DNA of 64,000 nt from Rhodospirillales bacterium. Lineage in GTDB: Bacteria > Pseudomonadota > Alphaproteobacteria > Rhodospirillales > Magnetovibrionaceae. The position numbers were made by a program, and so were the translations under genes. The notes beneath the pieces were generated by a model. That model worked only from the letters and a program-made list of their open reading frames with translations. It was not told the origin of the DNA and ran no database searches. Positions 8,190-15,860 of this stretch are shown here, in pieces (the first letter of the stretch is position 1; each line of letters begins with the position of its first letter). The stretch covers positions 1-64,000 of the forward strand of contig JANLGW010000014.1 in NCBI GenBank assembly GCA_024653965.1, given 5' to 3'.

Positions 8190-8675
8190 TTAAGCGCCGC
8201 AGCACTTTTTGAATTTTTTGCCCGAACCGCATGGACACGGATCATTGCGCCCAACTTTCACCACCCGCCGGGGTTCCGTGCCGGGGTTAATCTTGCCATC
8301 GACATAGAGCCACACACCATCGTCGCGGCGAAAATCGGCGCGTTCGCGGTGCGCATAAGTCTGGCCGTTTTCTTTGTAGCTCGCGGTAAAGGTGACCGTG
8401 CCGGTATCATCCTGTTGCCCGCCACCCGTGGTTTCGGTGATTTCCAGGCCCACCCATTCGGTGCCTTGCGACTGCGCCTTGGCGGCGGAAGCGTTGTAGG
8501 TGGAACGGATTTCCGGCGCATGGGTATTGGCGACGTGATCAAAATTGCCCATCACGTGCGCGGTGTACCGCGAACGCATCAAGGCTTCTGCGGTGGCTGC
8601 ACGAACGCTACCGTCGAGAATCGGACCGCAGCAGTCTTTAAACGCTTTGCCGGAATTGCAGGGACACGCGGTCAT
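8190..8675 (-). CDS. YchJ family protein with SEC-C motifs at both ends
   Basis: A 161-aa protein with a zinc-binding SEC-C motif at its N-terminus ([14 protein letters not shown]) and another at its C-terminus ([14 protein letters not shown]), flanking an NTF2-like central domain ([20 protein letters not shown]). This is the full YchJ arrangement. The same SEC-C motif occurs at the end of SecA, where it binds zinc and SecB. The ATG at 8675 follows AAAGGTG at good spacing; a TTG two codons earlier is less likely. It precedes the YkgJ gene by 20 nt. Confidence 0.85.
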   Translation of the reverse strand: MTACPCNSGKAFKDCCGPILDGSVRAATAEALMRSRYTAHVMGNFDHVANTHAPEIRSTYNASAAKAQSQGTEWVGLEITETTGGGQQDDTGTVTFTASYKENGQTYAHRERADFRRDDGVWLYVDGKINPGTEPRRVVKVGRNDPCPCGSGKKFKKCCGA

Positions 8676-8778
8676 AATCAAGCACCTTTATAAATTTGAA
8701 TGGAAACACTGTGCGGACAATGTAAAGCAGCAACATGATTTGGCAAAGCGCAGAAGCCCCGTTAATAAAACGCAGCCT

Positions 8779-10260
8779 TCAGCGCGCCAACATCCACACC
8801 ATCATCGCGCCGCCCATGACGATGCGATACCAGGCGAAAATCGCAAAACCGTGCCGCGAAACGAAGCTTAAAAACAGCCGCACCACGCTCAAGGCGGTCA
8901 GCAGGGCGACGACAAAACCCGTCGCGATAATTCCCGCATCGTCGAAATTGAGCACATCCCAATTTTTATACAGCGAATAGACGGCTGCGCCGAGCATGGT
9001 CGGGATGGCCAGAAAAAATGAGAACTCCGCCGCCGTCCGGCGTTCGACCCCGACCAGCAGCGCCCCCATGATGGTCGCGCCCGACCGCGAAACGCCGGGA
9101 ATCATCGAGAGGACCTGAAACAGGCCGATCTTCAAAGACAGGCCGCTGGAAAAGTCCTCGATGCGTCGGTAACGCCCCTCGTGGCGCATCCGCTCGATGG
9201 CGAGAATGGCAATGCCGCCCAGCACCAACATCACGGGCACCACCTCGGGCGCGCTTAAAAGGCGCTTGATCAGGGGATAAGCGAGCGCCCCGATCACCAT
9301 CGCCGGAAAAAATGCGATCAGAATATTGCGCACAAACGCACGCTCCACCGGGTCATAGGCAAAGTCCGCCGCCGCCCGCCACAATCGCCGCCAATACAGC
9401 AGACACACAGCCACGATGGCGCCCAATTGAATGACGATCTCGAAGGTCTTGCCCGGCGGCATCGGCACCGCCAGAAAATCGACGGCGAGAATCAGGTGCC
9501 CGGTCGAAGAAATGGGCAGAAACTCGGTCAAGCCTTCGAGCAACCCAAGAAAAACCGCCGCGAAAAACTGGCCCATGCCCATGTCCATACCTTGGCCCGA
9601 TACGGCAGCCCCCGCTGCATCCCCCATTGGCGCGACCGGCATGGCGCTGAAATATTCCGGCAGCTTCACCGCCGCAATGGCGAGCAAGATGAGCACCACC
9701 ACGGCGGTCGTCACCAGCTTGAGGCGCTTTTCGACAAAATCGCGAATCGTCGGCCCGAATTTCCACAGCAGCGCCGCGATCAGGAAAAACCGCATGGCCC
9801 GCGCAATGAAACTAGCGAAGGTAAATTGGAGCAAATCGAAATCGAAAGCGCCGGCGGCGATGGTGATGAGTTTATAAGGAATGGGCGTCGCGCCCTTCAC
9901 GATAATCACCCACACCCCATATTGATCAACCAAGGGTTTAAAGGCGTAGAACTTCTCCGTCAGGTGGAACACGTCCAAAATGGCCATGCCCAGCGTGCCC
10001 ATGAAAAAATAACCGATGGCATACCCCACATAACCGCCCGCCACCGAAGATAGGGTACAGACCATCGCAATGCGGAACCACCGGGTTGGGGCGGCCAAGA
10101 CCATCGGAATCAGCATGATATCGGGGGGAATGGGAAAGATTGAACTTTCGATGAACGAAACCACCGCCAGCCATGCCATCGCATGGCGATGCATCGCTTT
10201 GTCCATCGCCCAGCCATAAAACCGTTGCAGCATGTCGAAACTATATCCCTGTTGGATCAA
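8779..10260 (-). CDS. DedA/YqaA-like protein fused to undecaprenyl-diphosphatase UppP
   Basis: One uninterrupted 493-aa frame joins two membrane enzymes. Residues 1-200 are a DedA-superfamily (YqaA/VTT) domain: E38-S-S-I-F-P-I-P-P-D47, the second re-entrant stretch KGATPIPYKLITIAAGAF (122-139) and R154/R157. Residues 201-230 form a Met/Gly-rich linker. Residues 231-493 are complete UppP/BacA: LLEGLTEFLPISSTGHL with E242, E246 and H255, and PGVSRSGAT at 388-396. UppP removes a phosphate from C55-PP; some DedA proteins are reported to translocate C55-P across the membrane. The fusion could couple recycling and flipping of the lipid carrier. No other uppP is seen here. Its start is divergent from the SbmA-like gene. 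Confidence 0.9.
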   Translation of the reverse strand: MIQQGYSFDMLQRFYGWAMDKAMHRHAMAWLAVVSFIESSIFPIPPDIMLIPMVLAAPTRWFRIAMVCTLSSVAGGYVGYAIGYFFMGTLGMAILDVFHLTEKFYAFKPLVDQYGVWVIIVKGATPIPYKLITIAAGAFDFDLLQFTFASFIARAMRFFLIAALLWKFGPTIRDFVEKRLKLVTTAVVVLILLAIAAVKLPEYFSAMPVAPMGDAAGAAVSGQGMDMGMGQFFAAVFLGLLEGLTEFLPISSTGHLILAVDFLAVPMPPGKTFEIVIQLGAIVAVCLLYWRRLWRAAADFAYDPVERAFVRNILIAFFPAMVIGALAYPLIKRLLSAPEVVPVMLVLGGIAILAIERMRHEGRYRRIEDFSSGLSLKIGLFQVLSMIPGVSRSGATIMGALLVGVERRTAAEFSFFLAIPTMLGAAVYSLYKNWDVLNFDDAGIIATGFVVALLTALSVVRLFLSFVSRHGFAIFAWYRIVMGGAMMVWMLAR

Positions 10261-10507
10261 TAGCGTTCATGTCGAAGCGTTCATGTGACCCTTAGGTTTT
10301 ACCACCCCGGATATCGTCCACACTTTATTCGCCGCACAAATTGCCCGTTACGATGGCGCGTAAGCTATCAAGAGTTCAGGGGGTGGCGCAAGGCCCGCCA
10401 TGACAAAGTCGGCAACAAACTGCCAAATCCATTGGCAGCGGCGGCGAGAACATGTTTAATCACAAGATGGAGCGAATCTTAAACCATGAACCTATCGGGG
10501 GCGGTGA

Positions 10508-12334
10508 ATGAGGTCTGAAATAAAGAACGGACCAAAGTTCCATAAATTTGTCCGCAAAACGCGAGACTGGCCCGAGTTCTTTCGTCAATTTTTCCGCCTA
10601 GCGACCCCCTTCTGGAAAGGCGAAACCCGGTGGACCGCCTACGGGTTAACGGCAGGGCTTATCGTTTTGACCATCGCCCAAGTCGTCATTCCCGTCGCCA
10701 TTAATTTTTGGAGCGAAGGATTTTTTGACGCCCTCGAACAGCGTTCTTGGGATCTGTTCCTCGAACTGACGGGCGTACTGGGGCTGATCATCGCCGCCAA
10801 CGTCGCCATCGTGACGCTGCACTTGCGGGTCAAGCGGCGGCTGCAGGTCAGCTGGCGCACCTGGCTGACCGACCGGGTGGTCGGCGAGTGGATGACGACG
10901 GGCCGCCAGTACGAGGTATCCTCGCTGCCCGGCGAACACGACAATCCCGACGGGCGCATCGCCGAAGACGTGCGCATCGCCACCGAATACGCCATCGACC
11001 TCGCCCACTCCTTGTTTTTTTGCACCCTGCTTTTGATCAGTTTCACCAAAATTTTGTGGTCGCGTTCCGGGCCGCCGGAAATCCGGATCGGCGACATCGA
11101 GTTATGGATTCCCGGCCATCTGGTGTGGATCGCCATTATTTATGCGGCAAGCGGCGCCTTCATCGCGTGGTGGCTAGGCCGACCGCTGGTCGGGGCCGCG
11201 AACCGGCGCCAAATGTGGGAGGCCAACTTTCGTTTCGGCTTGGCCCACGCGCGGGAAAACGCGATGCCCATCGCTTTGCTGCGTGGCGAACCGGATGAAC
11301 GGCGCAACCTGCTCGGCCTGTTCGATGGCGCGGCGGATGCGTGGAACAAGCAAACATACGCCCTGACCCGGTTGTTTGCGTTTACCTCGTTCTGGTCGGT
11401 CGTCAGCCAAGTTTTTCCGGTCATGATCGCCGCCCCCCGCTACATCGCCCATACGATCAGCTTGGGCGTGCTGATGCAAACGGCCCAAGCGTTTCAGCAA
11501 ATGGTGGCGGCGCTGTCATGGCCCATCGACAATCTGGCCAGGGCCGCGGAGTGGCGGGCTTCATCCGAACGCGTGCTCGGGCTGCACGAAGCGCTGAACT
11601 GCATCGTCGAACGCATCCCCCGCGAAAAAGACGCCGCCATCCAAATCCACTTAGGCAGCCGGCCTGCACTCGAATTTTGCCAAGTCGCCATCACCGACCC
11701 GGAGGGCGGACTCCTCATCGAACCCTTCGACCTGGAAATCAAAGCCGGGGAACGGGTGCTGATTTCCGGCGACCATGCCGCCGCGCAGGCCATGTGCAAG
11801 GTCGTGGCCGGATTATGGCCGTGGGGACGGGGCGAGATCATCACGCCCAACGACGACGAAATTTTCTTCCTGCCGCAGCATTCCTATCTGCCCATCGGCC
11901 CCCTAAACGGCGCGGTCTGTTACCCCTCGCCGCCCTTATTTTGCGATTTGGATGAAATCGCCCGATCACTGCGCGCCGTCGGGTTGGAGGCTCTCGTCGA
12001 GCGTAGCGCCGAAAGCGGAAACTGGGCCGATATTCTGACTTTAGAAGAACAACAGCGGGTCGGTTTTGCGCGGCTGCTGCTGCGCCGCCCCCGTTGGGTC
12101 TTTATCCAAGAAGCGGTGGATGTGCTCGACCGCGAGGTACGCGGCGCCATGATGGATTTAATCTTACGGGAGCTTCCCGACTCGACCATCATCACCATCG
12201 GCCATCACCGCGATCTTGCCGCTTACCACAGCCGTAGGGTGGTGCTGTCGCGCACCAACGGCACGGTCACCGTAGAAGAACGCCCAGCAGAAAACGGCAT
12301 CGGGGCAGAGGATAACTCCCCCGCTCTGCTGTAA
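10508..12334 (+). CDS. SbmA/ABCD-type ABC protein with degenerate ATPase domain
   Basis: A 608-aa half-transporter. The N-terminal half (to about residue 340) is an ABC_membrane_2/SbmA-BacA domain with about six helices. The C-terminal half keeps the nucleotide-binding fold but has lost its motifs. Walker A reads SGDHAAAQAM, with Q427 in place of lysine and one residue missing. The signature is LTLEEQQR, with E513 for glycine. Walker B is FIQEAVDVLD, with Q534 for aspartate; E535 and H566 remain. The frame is intact throughout. E. coli SbmA has no ATPase domain and is proton-driven, so this may be a non-hydrolysing relative. Substrate unknown. It is divergent from the DedA-UppP gene across 247 nt. 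Confidence 0.85.
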   Translation: MRSEIKNGPKFHKFVRKTRDWPEFFRQFFRLATPFWKGETRWTAYGLTAGLIVLTIAQVVIPVAINFWSEGFFDALEQRSWDLFLELTGVLGLIIAANVAIVTLHLRVKRRLQVSWRTWLTDRVVGEWMTTGRQYEVSSLPGEHDNPDGRIAEDVRIATEYAIDLAHSLFFCTLLLISFTKILWSRSGPPEIRIGDIELWIPGHLVWIAIIYAASGAFIAWWLGRPLVGAANRRQMWEANFRFGLAHARENAMPIALLRGEPDERRNLLGLFDGAADAWNKQTYALTRLFAFTSFWSVVSQVFPVMIAAPRYIAHTISLGVLMQTAQAFQQMVAALSWPIDNLARAAEWRASSERVLGLHEALNCIVERIPREKDAAIQIHLGSRPALEFCQVAITDPEGGLLIEPFDLEIKAGERVLISGDHAAAQAMCKVVAGLWPWGRGEIITPNDDEIFFLPQHSYLPIGPLNGAVCYPSPPLFCDLDEIARSLRAVGLEALVERSAESGNWADILTLEEQQRVGFARLLLRRPRWVFIQEAVDVLDREVRGAMMDLILRELPDSTIITIGHHRDLAAYHSRRVVLSRTNGTVTVEERPAENGIGAEDNSPALL

Positions 12335-12388
12335 GCGTTGCTTTAAAAGGGAAGGGCAAAAAGAGTGGGGTAGAGAGTGGGATTGCTC

Positions 12389-12454
12389 GGGGCTCTGCCC
12401 CTCGTCCCTTCGGGACCGGTGCTGTGCACCGTCGCAAAACGCCCTGCGCTTTGC
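12389..12454. repeat. Array of four consecutive tri-loop hairpins
   Basis: Four adjacent inverted repeats, each with a 3-nt loop. H1 is GGGGC-TCT-GCCCC (12389-12401). H2 is GTCCC-TTC-GGGAC (12404-12416). H3 is CGGTGC-TGT-GCACCG (12417-12431). H4 is a nine-position stem with one mismatch around CCT (12434-12454). It lies between the ABC gene stop and the tRNA-Ser terminator. Short hairpins of the GGGGCTCTGCCCC type are common between genes in this bacterial group; a tight series of four is unusual. It might attenuate transcription or protect the mRNA 3' end. Confidence 0.7.
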
Positions 12455-12491
12455 CGAACCAAGGGTCCGTTCACCACACCCCATTCCCCAT

Positions 12492-12523
12492 AAACAAAGG
12501 CCCCACAAGGGGGCCTTTGTTTA
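12492..12523. terminator. Terminator downstream of tRNA-Ser
   Basis: A perfect stem of about 12 bp (AAACAAAGGCCC / GGGCCTTTGTTT) with a short loop, immediately 3' of tRNA-Ser on the reverse strand. The symmetric A/T flanks make it usable from both sides, including the upstream ABC gene. Confidence 0.8.
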
Positions 12524-12613
12524 TGGCGGAGAGAGTGGGATTCGAACCCACGTTAGGATTTCGCCTAAACACGCTTTCCAAGCGTGCGCCTTCAGCCACT
12601 CGGCCACCTCTCC
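12524..12613 (-). tRNA. tRNA-Ser (anticodon GGA)
   Basis: A 90-nt cloverleaf on the reverse strand. The acceptor stem GGAGAGG pairs with TCTCTCC (one G-U), then G and an encoded CCA. The anticodon arm CACGC/GCGTG holds loop TTGGAAA with anticodon GGA. A long serine-type variable arm (TTAGGCGAAATCCTAA) and a GTTCGAATC T-loop follow. It decodes UCC/UCU. Confidence 0.96.
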
Positions 12614-12753
12614 TTAAATCGTGGCGCAACCTAACCAAGGGAGGCGCAAAATTCAAGAACAACCGTACACACCCCCCTAAATACCCGTTAAATCGCTTGA
12701 ACCAAGACAAACCCGGCTAGCGGCAGAACCCTTGGCGCGATAGGATCACAATC

Positions 12754-13302
12754 ATGAACGATTCGATCAAACGATTGCTGTTTATCCTCGGTATTGCGCT
12801 CGCGGGCGCGGCTTTTGTGGCGACGGGCACGGAAATCGTCGCTTCGGCCTTAAATCCCGACTTAGGCCGCCTACCCAGCGCGGCGGAACTGTGGCGCGCC
12901 GTTTCGCCCGCAACTTTTGAGGCGGCCTTGGCGCAATGGCCGATGATCGTCTCAACCGTCTTAACTCTGCCCGCGTGGCTGCTGTTGGGCGCGCCGGGCA
13001 TCACTTTCATCATCATCGGCCACGAACGCGACGAAGACGCGGCGCCGGAAATCGAACAATCCTTATACTTGTTCGACGAACTGACGCGGCGTGCGCGCGA
13101 AGACGGTTTTGCCGACATTGATGATTTCAGCCACAGCACCGCCATGGACTTCCACCCCGCCGACCCGCAATTTATCCGCGATAGCGTCGCCGACGACCTG
13201 ATCGACGGTCACGACTATTTGCTCGATCCTCATAAAGCGGAAGCGGCGGACGGCGAAGCGCCACAGGCAGACGACAAAACGGTCAGTCGTCGCCCATCTT
13301 AA
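12754..13302 (+). CDS. Hypothetical two-helix membrane protein
   Basis: A 182-aa protein I do not recognise as a named family. Two hydrophobic helices are visible at about residues 8-30 and 65-89, separated by a loop of about 34 residues; the remaining 90 residues are acidic and probably cytosolic ([33 protein letters not shown]). The ATG sits after a weak purine stretch. It is convergent with lepA and the two coding regions overlap by 20 bp at their 3' ends. Codon use matches its neighbours, so it is likely a native gene. Function unknown. Confidence 0.65.
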   Translation: MNDSIKRLLFILGIALAGAAFVATGTEIVASALNPDLGRLPSAAELWRAVSPATFEAALAQWPMIVSTVLTLPAWLLLGAPGITFIIIGHERDEDAAPEIEQSLYLFDELTRRAREDGFADIDDFSHSTAMDFHPADPQFIRDSVADDLIDGHDYLLDPHKAEAADGEAPQADDKTVSRRPS

Positions 13303-15085
13303 GCGCGTTGATGAAGGCGCTTTGCGGGATTTCCACCTTGCCGAACTGGCGCATCTTCTTTTTGCCCTTTTTCTGCTTTTCCAGCAGCTTTTTCTTGCGC
13401 GTGATGTCGCCGCCGTAACATTTGGCGGTCACGTCTTTGCGCATGGCAGAAATGGTTTCACGCGCCACCACCTTGCCGCCGATGGCGGCCTGGATGGGAA
13501 TCTTGAACAACTGGCGCGGGATCAGGTCTTTTAGGCGTTCACACACCTGGCGGCCCCGGTTTTCCGATTGCGAACGGTGGCAGACAAACGCCAACGCATC
13601 CACCGGCTCGTTGTTGACCAGAATGGAAATCTTCACCAGATCGTTTTCGCTGTAACCATCCATTTCGTAATCGAAGCTGGCGTAACCGCGCGAAATGGAT
13701 TTGAGGCGGTCGTAAAAATCGAACACCACTTCGTTGAGCGGCAGGCGGTACACCACCATGGCGCGGTTGCCGACATACGTCAGTTCCACCTGTTCGCCAC
13801 GTCGGTCGGTACACAGGCCCAGCACCGAGCCCAGATATTCATCGGGCACCAAGATGGTGGCTTTGATCCACGGTTCTTCGATGGCCTTGATCTGGGTCGG
13901 ATCGGGCATATCGGCGGGATTGTGCAGATCAACCTGCCGCCCATCGATCAATTGAAGTTTATAAGCGACGCTGGGCGCGGTGGTGATCAGGTCGAGATCG
14001 AACTCGCGCTCTAAACGTTCCTGGATGATTTCCAGATGCAGCAGGCCTAAGAAACCGCAGCGAAAACCCTGGCCCAAAGCGGCCGAGGTTTCCGGATCGA
14101 ACTCAAAACTGGCGTCGTTGAGGCGCAGTTTGCCCATGGAATCGCGCAAATCGTCATAATCGGCGGCATCGACGGGAAATAACGAGCAAAACACCACCGG
14201 CACGCTCGGCTTAAAACCGGGCAGCGGTTCCGTGGCAGGGTTTTTATCGTCGGTAATGGTATCGCCGACGTTGGTATCGGCGACGGTTTTGATCGACGCG
14301 GTGAAATAACCCATCTCACCGGGGCCAAGTTCATCGAGCCTTGCGATCTTGGGCGTGAAGATGCCGACCTGCTCGACCTGATGGGCGCTGCCGGCGGCCA
14401 TCATGCGAACCTTCTGGCCGCGCTTCAAAACGCCATCGACCACGCGCACCAAAATCATCACACCCAGATACGAATCGTACCAGCTATCGACCAGCAGCGC
14501 TTTTAAGGGCGCGTTGCGATCCCCCTTGGGCGCGGGCAGGCGATGCACGATGGCTTCCAAGGTCTCGGTGATGCCGATGCCGGACTTGGCCGAAACCAAT
14601 AAGGCCTCCGAGGCATCGAGGCCGATCACGTCTTCAATTTGTGCGCGCACCTGTTCCGGCTCGGCGGCGGGCAGGTCGATCTTGTTCAGGACCGGGATGA
14701 TCTCCAGATCGTTGCCGAGCGCCAAATAAACGTTGGCGAGCGTCTGTGCCTCCACGCCTTGGGATGCGTCCACCACCAGCAATGCGCCTTCGCACGCGGC
14801 CAAGGAGCGCGACACTTCGTAGGCAAAATCGACATGGCCGGGGGTATCCATCAGATTGATCTGATAGGTCTCGCCGTTTTTGGCTTTGTACATCAGGCGC
14901 ACGGTCTGGGCTTTGATGGTGATGCCGCGTTCACGCTCGATATCCATGGAATCGAGCACCTGCTCGGACATCTCGCGGTCGGTCAGGCCGCCGCAATGCT
15001 GAATCAATCGATCCGCCAGCGTCGACTTGCCATGGTCGATGTGCGCGATGATGGAAAAATTGCGAATGTGTGAAAGCTCGGTCAT
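13283..15085 (-). CDS. lepA: Elongation factor 4 (back-translocating GTPase LepA)
   Basis: LepA is a ribosome-associated GTPase acting in translation and 30S biogenesis. The 600-aa product has the family's usual length. The G1 motif AHIDHGKST (about residues 14-22), DTPGHVDF (G3) and NKIDLP (G4) are intact. EF-G-like domains II, III and V follow, then the LepA-specific C-terminal domain with [20 protein letters not shown]. Its 3' end overlaps the convergent hypothetical membrane gene by 20 bp. It is the first gene of its strand after the accessory patch at 15.2-17.1 kb. Confidence 0.97.
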   Translation of the reverse strand: MTELSHIRNFSIIAHIDHGKSTLADRLIQHCGGLTDREMSEQVLDSMDIERERGITIKAQTVRLMYKAKNGETYQINLMDTPGHVDFAYEVSRSLAACEGALLVVDASQGVEAQTLANVYLALGNDLEIIPVLNKIDLPAAEPEQVRAQIEDVIGLDASEALLVSAKSGIGITETLEAIVHRLPAPKGDRNAPLKALLVDSWYDSYLGVMILVRVVDGVLKRGQKVRMMAAGSAHQVEQVGIFTPKIARLDELGPGEMGYFTASIKTVADTNVGDTITDDKNPATEPLPGFKPSVPVVFCSLFPVDAADYDDLRDSMGKLRLNDASFEFDPETSAALGQGFRCGFLGLLHLEIIQERLEREFDLDLITTAPSVAYKLQLIDGRQVDLHNPADMPDPTQIKAIEEPWIKATILVPDEYLGSVLGLCTDRRGEQVELTYVGNRAMVVYRLPLNEVVFDFYDRLKSISRGYASFDYEMDGYSENDLVKISILVNNEPVDALAFVCHRSQSENRGRQVCERLKDLIPRQLFKIPIQAAIGGKVVARETISAMRKDVTAKCYGGDITRKKKLLEKQKKGKKKMRQFGKVEIPQSAFINALKMGDD

Positions 15086-15168
15086 GGCGGGGCTTTTACC
15101 ACCCCCGGCGGGACTTTGCCAGAAAGACTTAAAAACGCCTCCGGCAGCGGACTAACGCCGAGCCTCCG

Positions 15169-15462
15169 CTAACGCTTGACCAAAGTGCGCTGAACAATGC
15201 CAGGATCCCTGTCGATCAGGGCCAACAGCACGCGGGCCGGGCCTTCGGGGATGCGGCGGCGATGTTCCCAATTGAGCAGCGTGCCCCTGGCCACGCCGAT
15301 GCTTTTGGCAAACGCGCCCTGAGACAGCCCGGTTTTGGCGCGAATCGCGCAAACGTCCGGTTCCGGCACAATGATTTCGTGAATAATCGCAGAGCCTTCG
15401 CCGCGGGCGTGGGCAATGGCCTCTTTTAGCCCTTGCTCGATGCTCTTGAACGCCTTGCTCAT
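15169..15462 (-). CDS. HigA/NadS-type antitoxin with XRE helix-turn-helix
   Basis: A 97-aa protein with a helix-turn-helix at about residues 45-85 (RAKTGLSQGAFAKSIGVARGTLLNWEHRRRIPEGPARVLL), the RxxPxGPAxxLL pattern of HigA-2/NadS antitoxins. The N-terminal half (GLKEAIAHARGEGSAIIHEIIVPEPDV) is the usual toxin-neutralising arm. It overlaps the upstream toxin gene by 4 bp (ATGA), so the toxin comes first, as in higBA modules. By family precedent it should bind the toxin and repress the operon. Confidence 0.82.
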   Translation of the reverse strand: MSKAFKSIEQGLKEAIAHARGEGSAIIHEIIVPEPDVCAIRAKTGLSQGAFAKSIGVARGTLLNWEHRRRIPEGPARVLLALIDRDPGIVQRTLVKR

Positions 15463-15842
15463 GTTTTTGCTCCGTAACTTTCCGACAGCATTTTGCCCAG
15501 CCTGCGCACGGTTTCCGTTTCCGATTGGCTCAAATTCGCTTTTTCATTTTTGGCAAACACCGTCAGCAAAAAAACCGGTAGCGTTCCATCGTCACCAAAA
15601 AAATGGATGACCCGATACCCGCCACTTTTGCCCCCGCCGGGTTTGGCAAAACGCACTTTGCGCACCCCGCCGCCGATGGCGACACCCGCCATGGGATTGC
15701 GGGCGATAAAATCGATCAGCGCGTGGCGCTCCGTTTCATCCATAATCGCGCCCGCCCGGCGCTGAAATTCCGGAGTCTCAACGACGGTAACGATGCGCTC
15801 AGGCGGCATGTTATGTGTCATTGGCTTATGTGTCAATGGCAT
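15459..15842 (-). CDS. RelE/HigB-type toxin
   Basis: A ribosome-dependent mRNA endonuclease candidate of the RelE/HigB-2 family (COG4737-like). Core sequence VVETPEFQRRAGAIMDETERHALIDFIARNP, then the beta strands VRKVRFAKPGGGKSGGYRVIHFF and VFLLTVFAKNEKANLS, which are typical. Its gene overlaps the antitoxin by 4 bp. The start is uncertain: ATGs at 15842, 15821 and 15809 are in frame, none with a strong Shine-Dalgarno. The first two add residues encoded by a 15-bp tandem repeat, so 15809 (116 aa, MPPERIVTV) could be the real one. The coordinates given use the longest ATG. Confidence 0.78.
   Translation of the reverse strand: MPLTHKPMTHNMPPERIVTVVETPEFQRRAGAIMDETERHALIDFIARNPMAGVAIGGGVRKVRFAKPGGGKSGGYRVIHFFGDDGTLPVFLLTVFAKNEKANLSQSETETVRRLGKMLSESYGAKT
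15811..15840. repeat. 15-bp tandem repeat at the toxin start, possible operator
   Basis: Two adjacent units, TTATGTGTCATTGGC and TTATGTGTCAATGGC, match at 14 of 15 positions. On the reverse strand they place TTGACA 17 nt before TAACAT, a possible promoter overlapping the candidate toxin starts. HigA-type repressors bind repeats at this position in other systems. The repeat may also be simple slippage. Confidence 0.5.
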
Positions 15843-15860
15843 ATATCTTTTGCCCACCCC

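Noticed and set aside
15811-15840. CRISPR-like direct repeat
   Set aside because: Only two units, directly adjacent with no spacers and no cas genes; no CRISPR array is present in the window.
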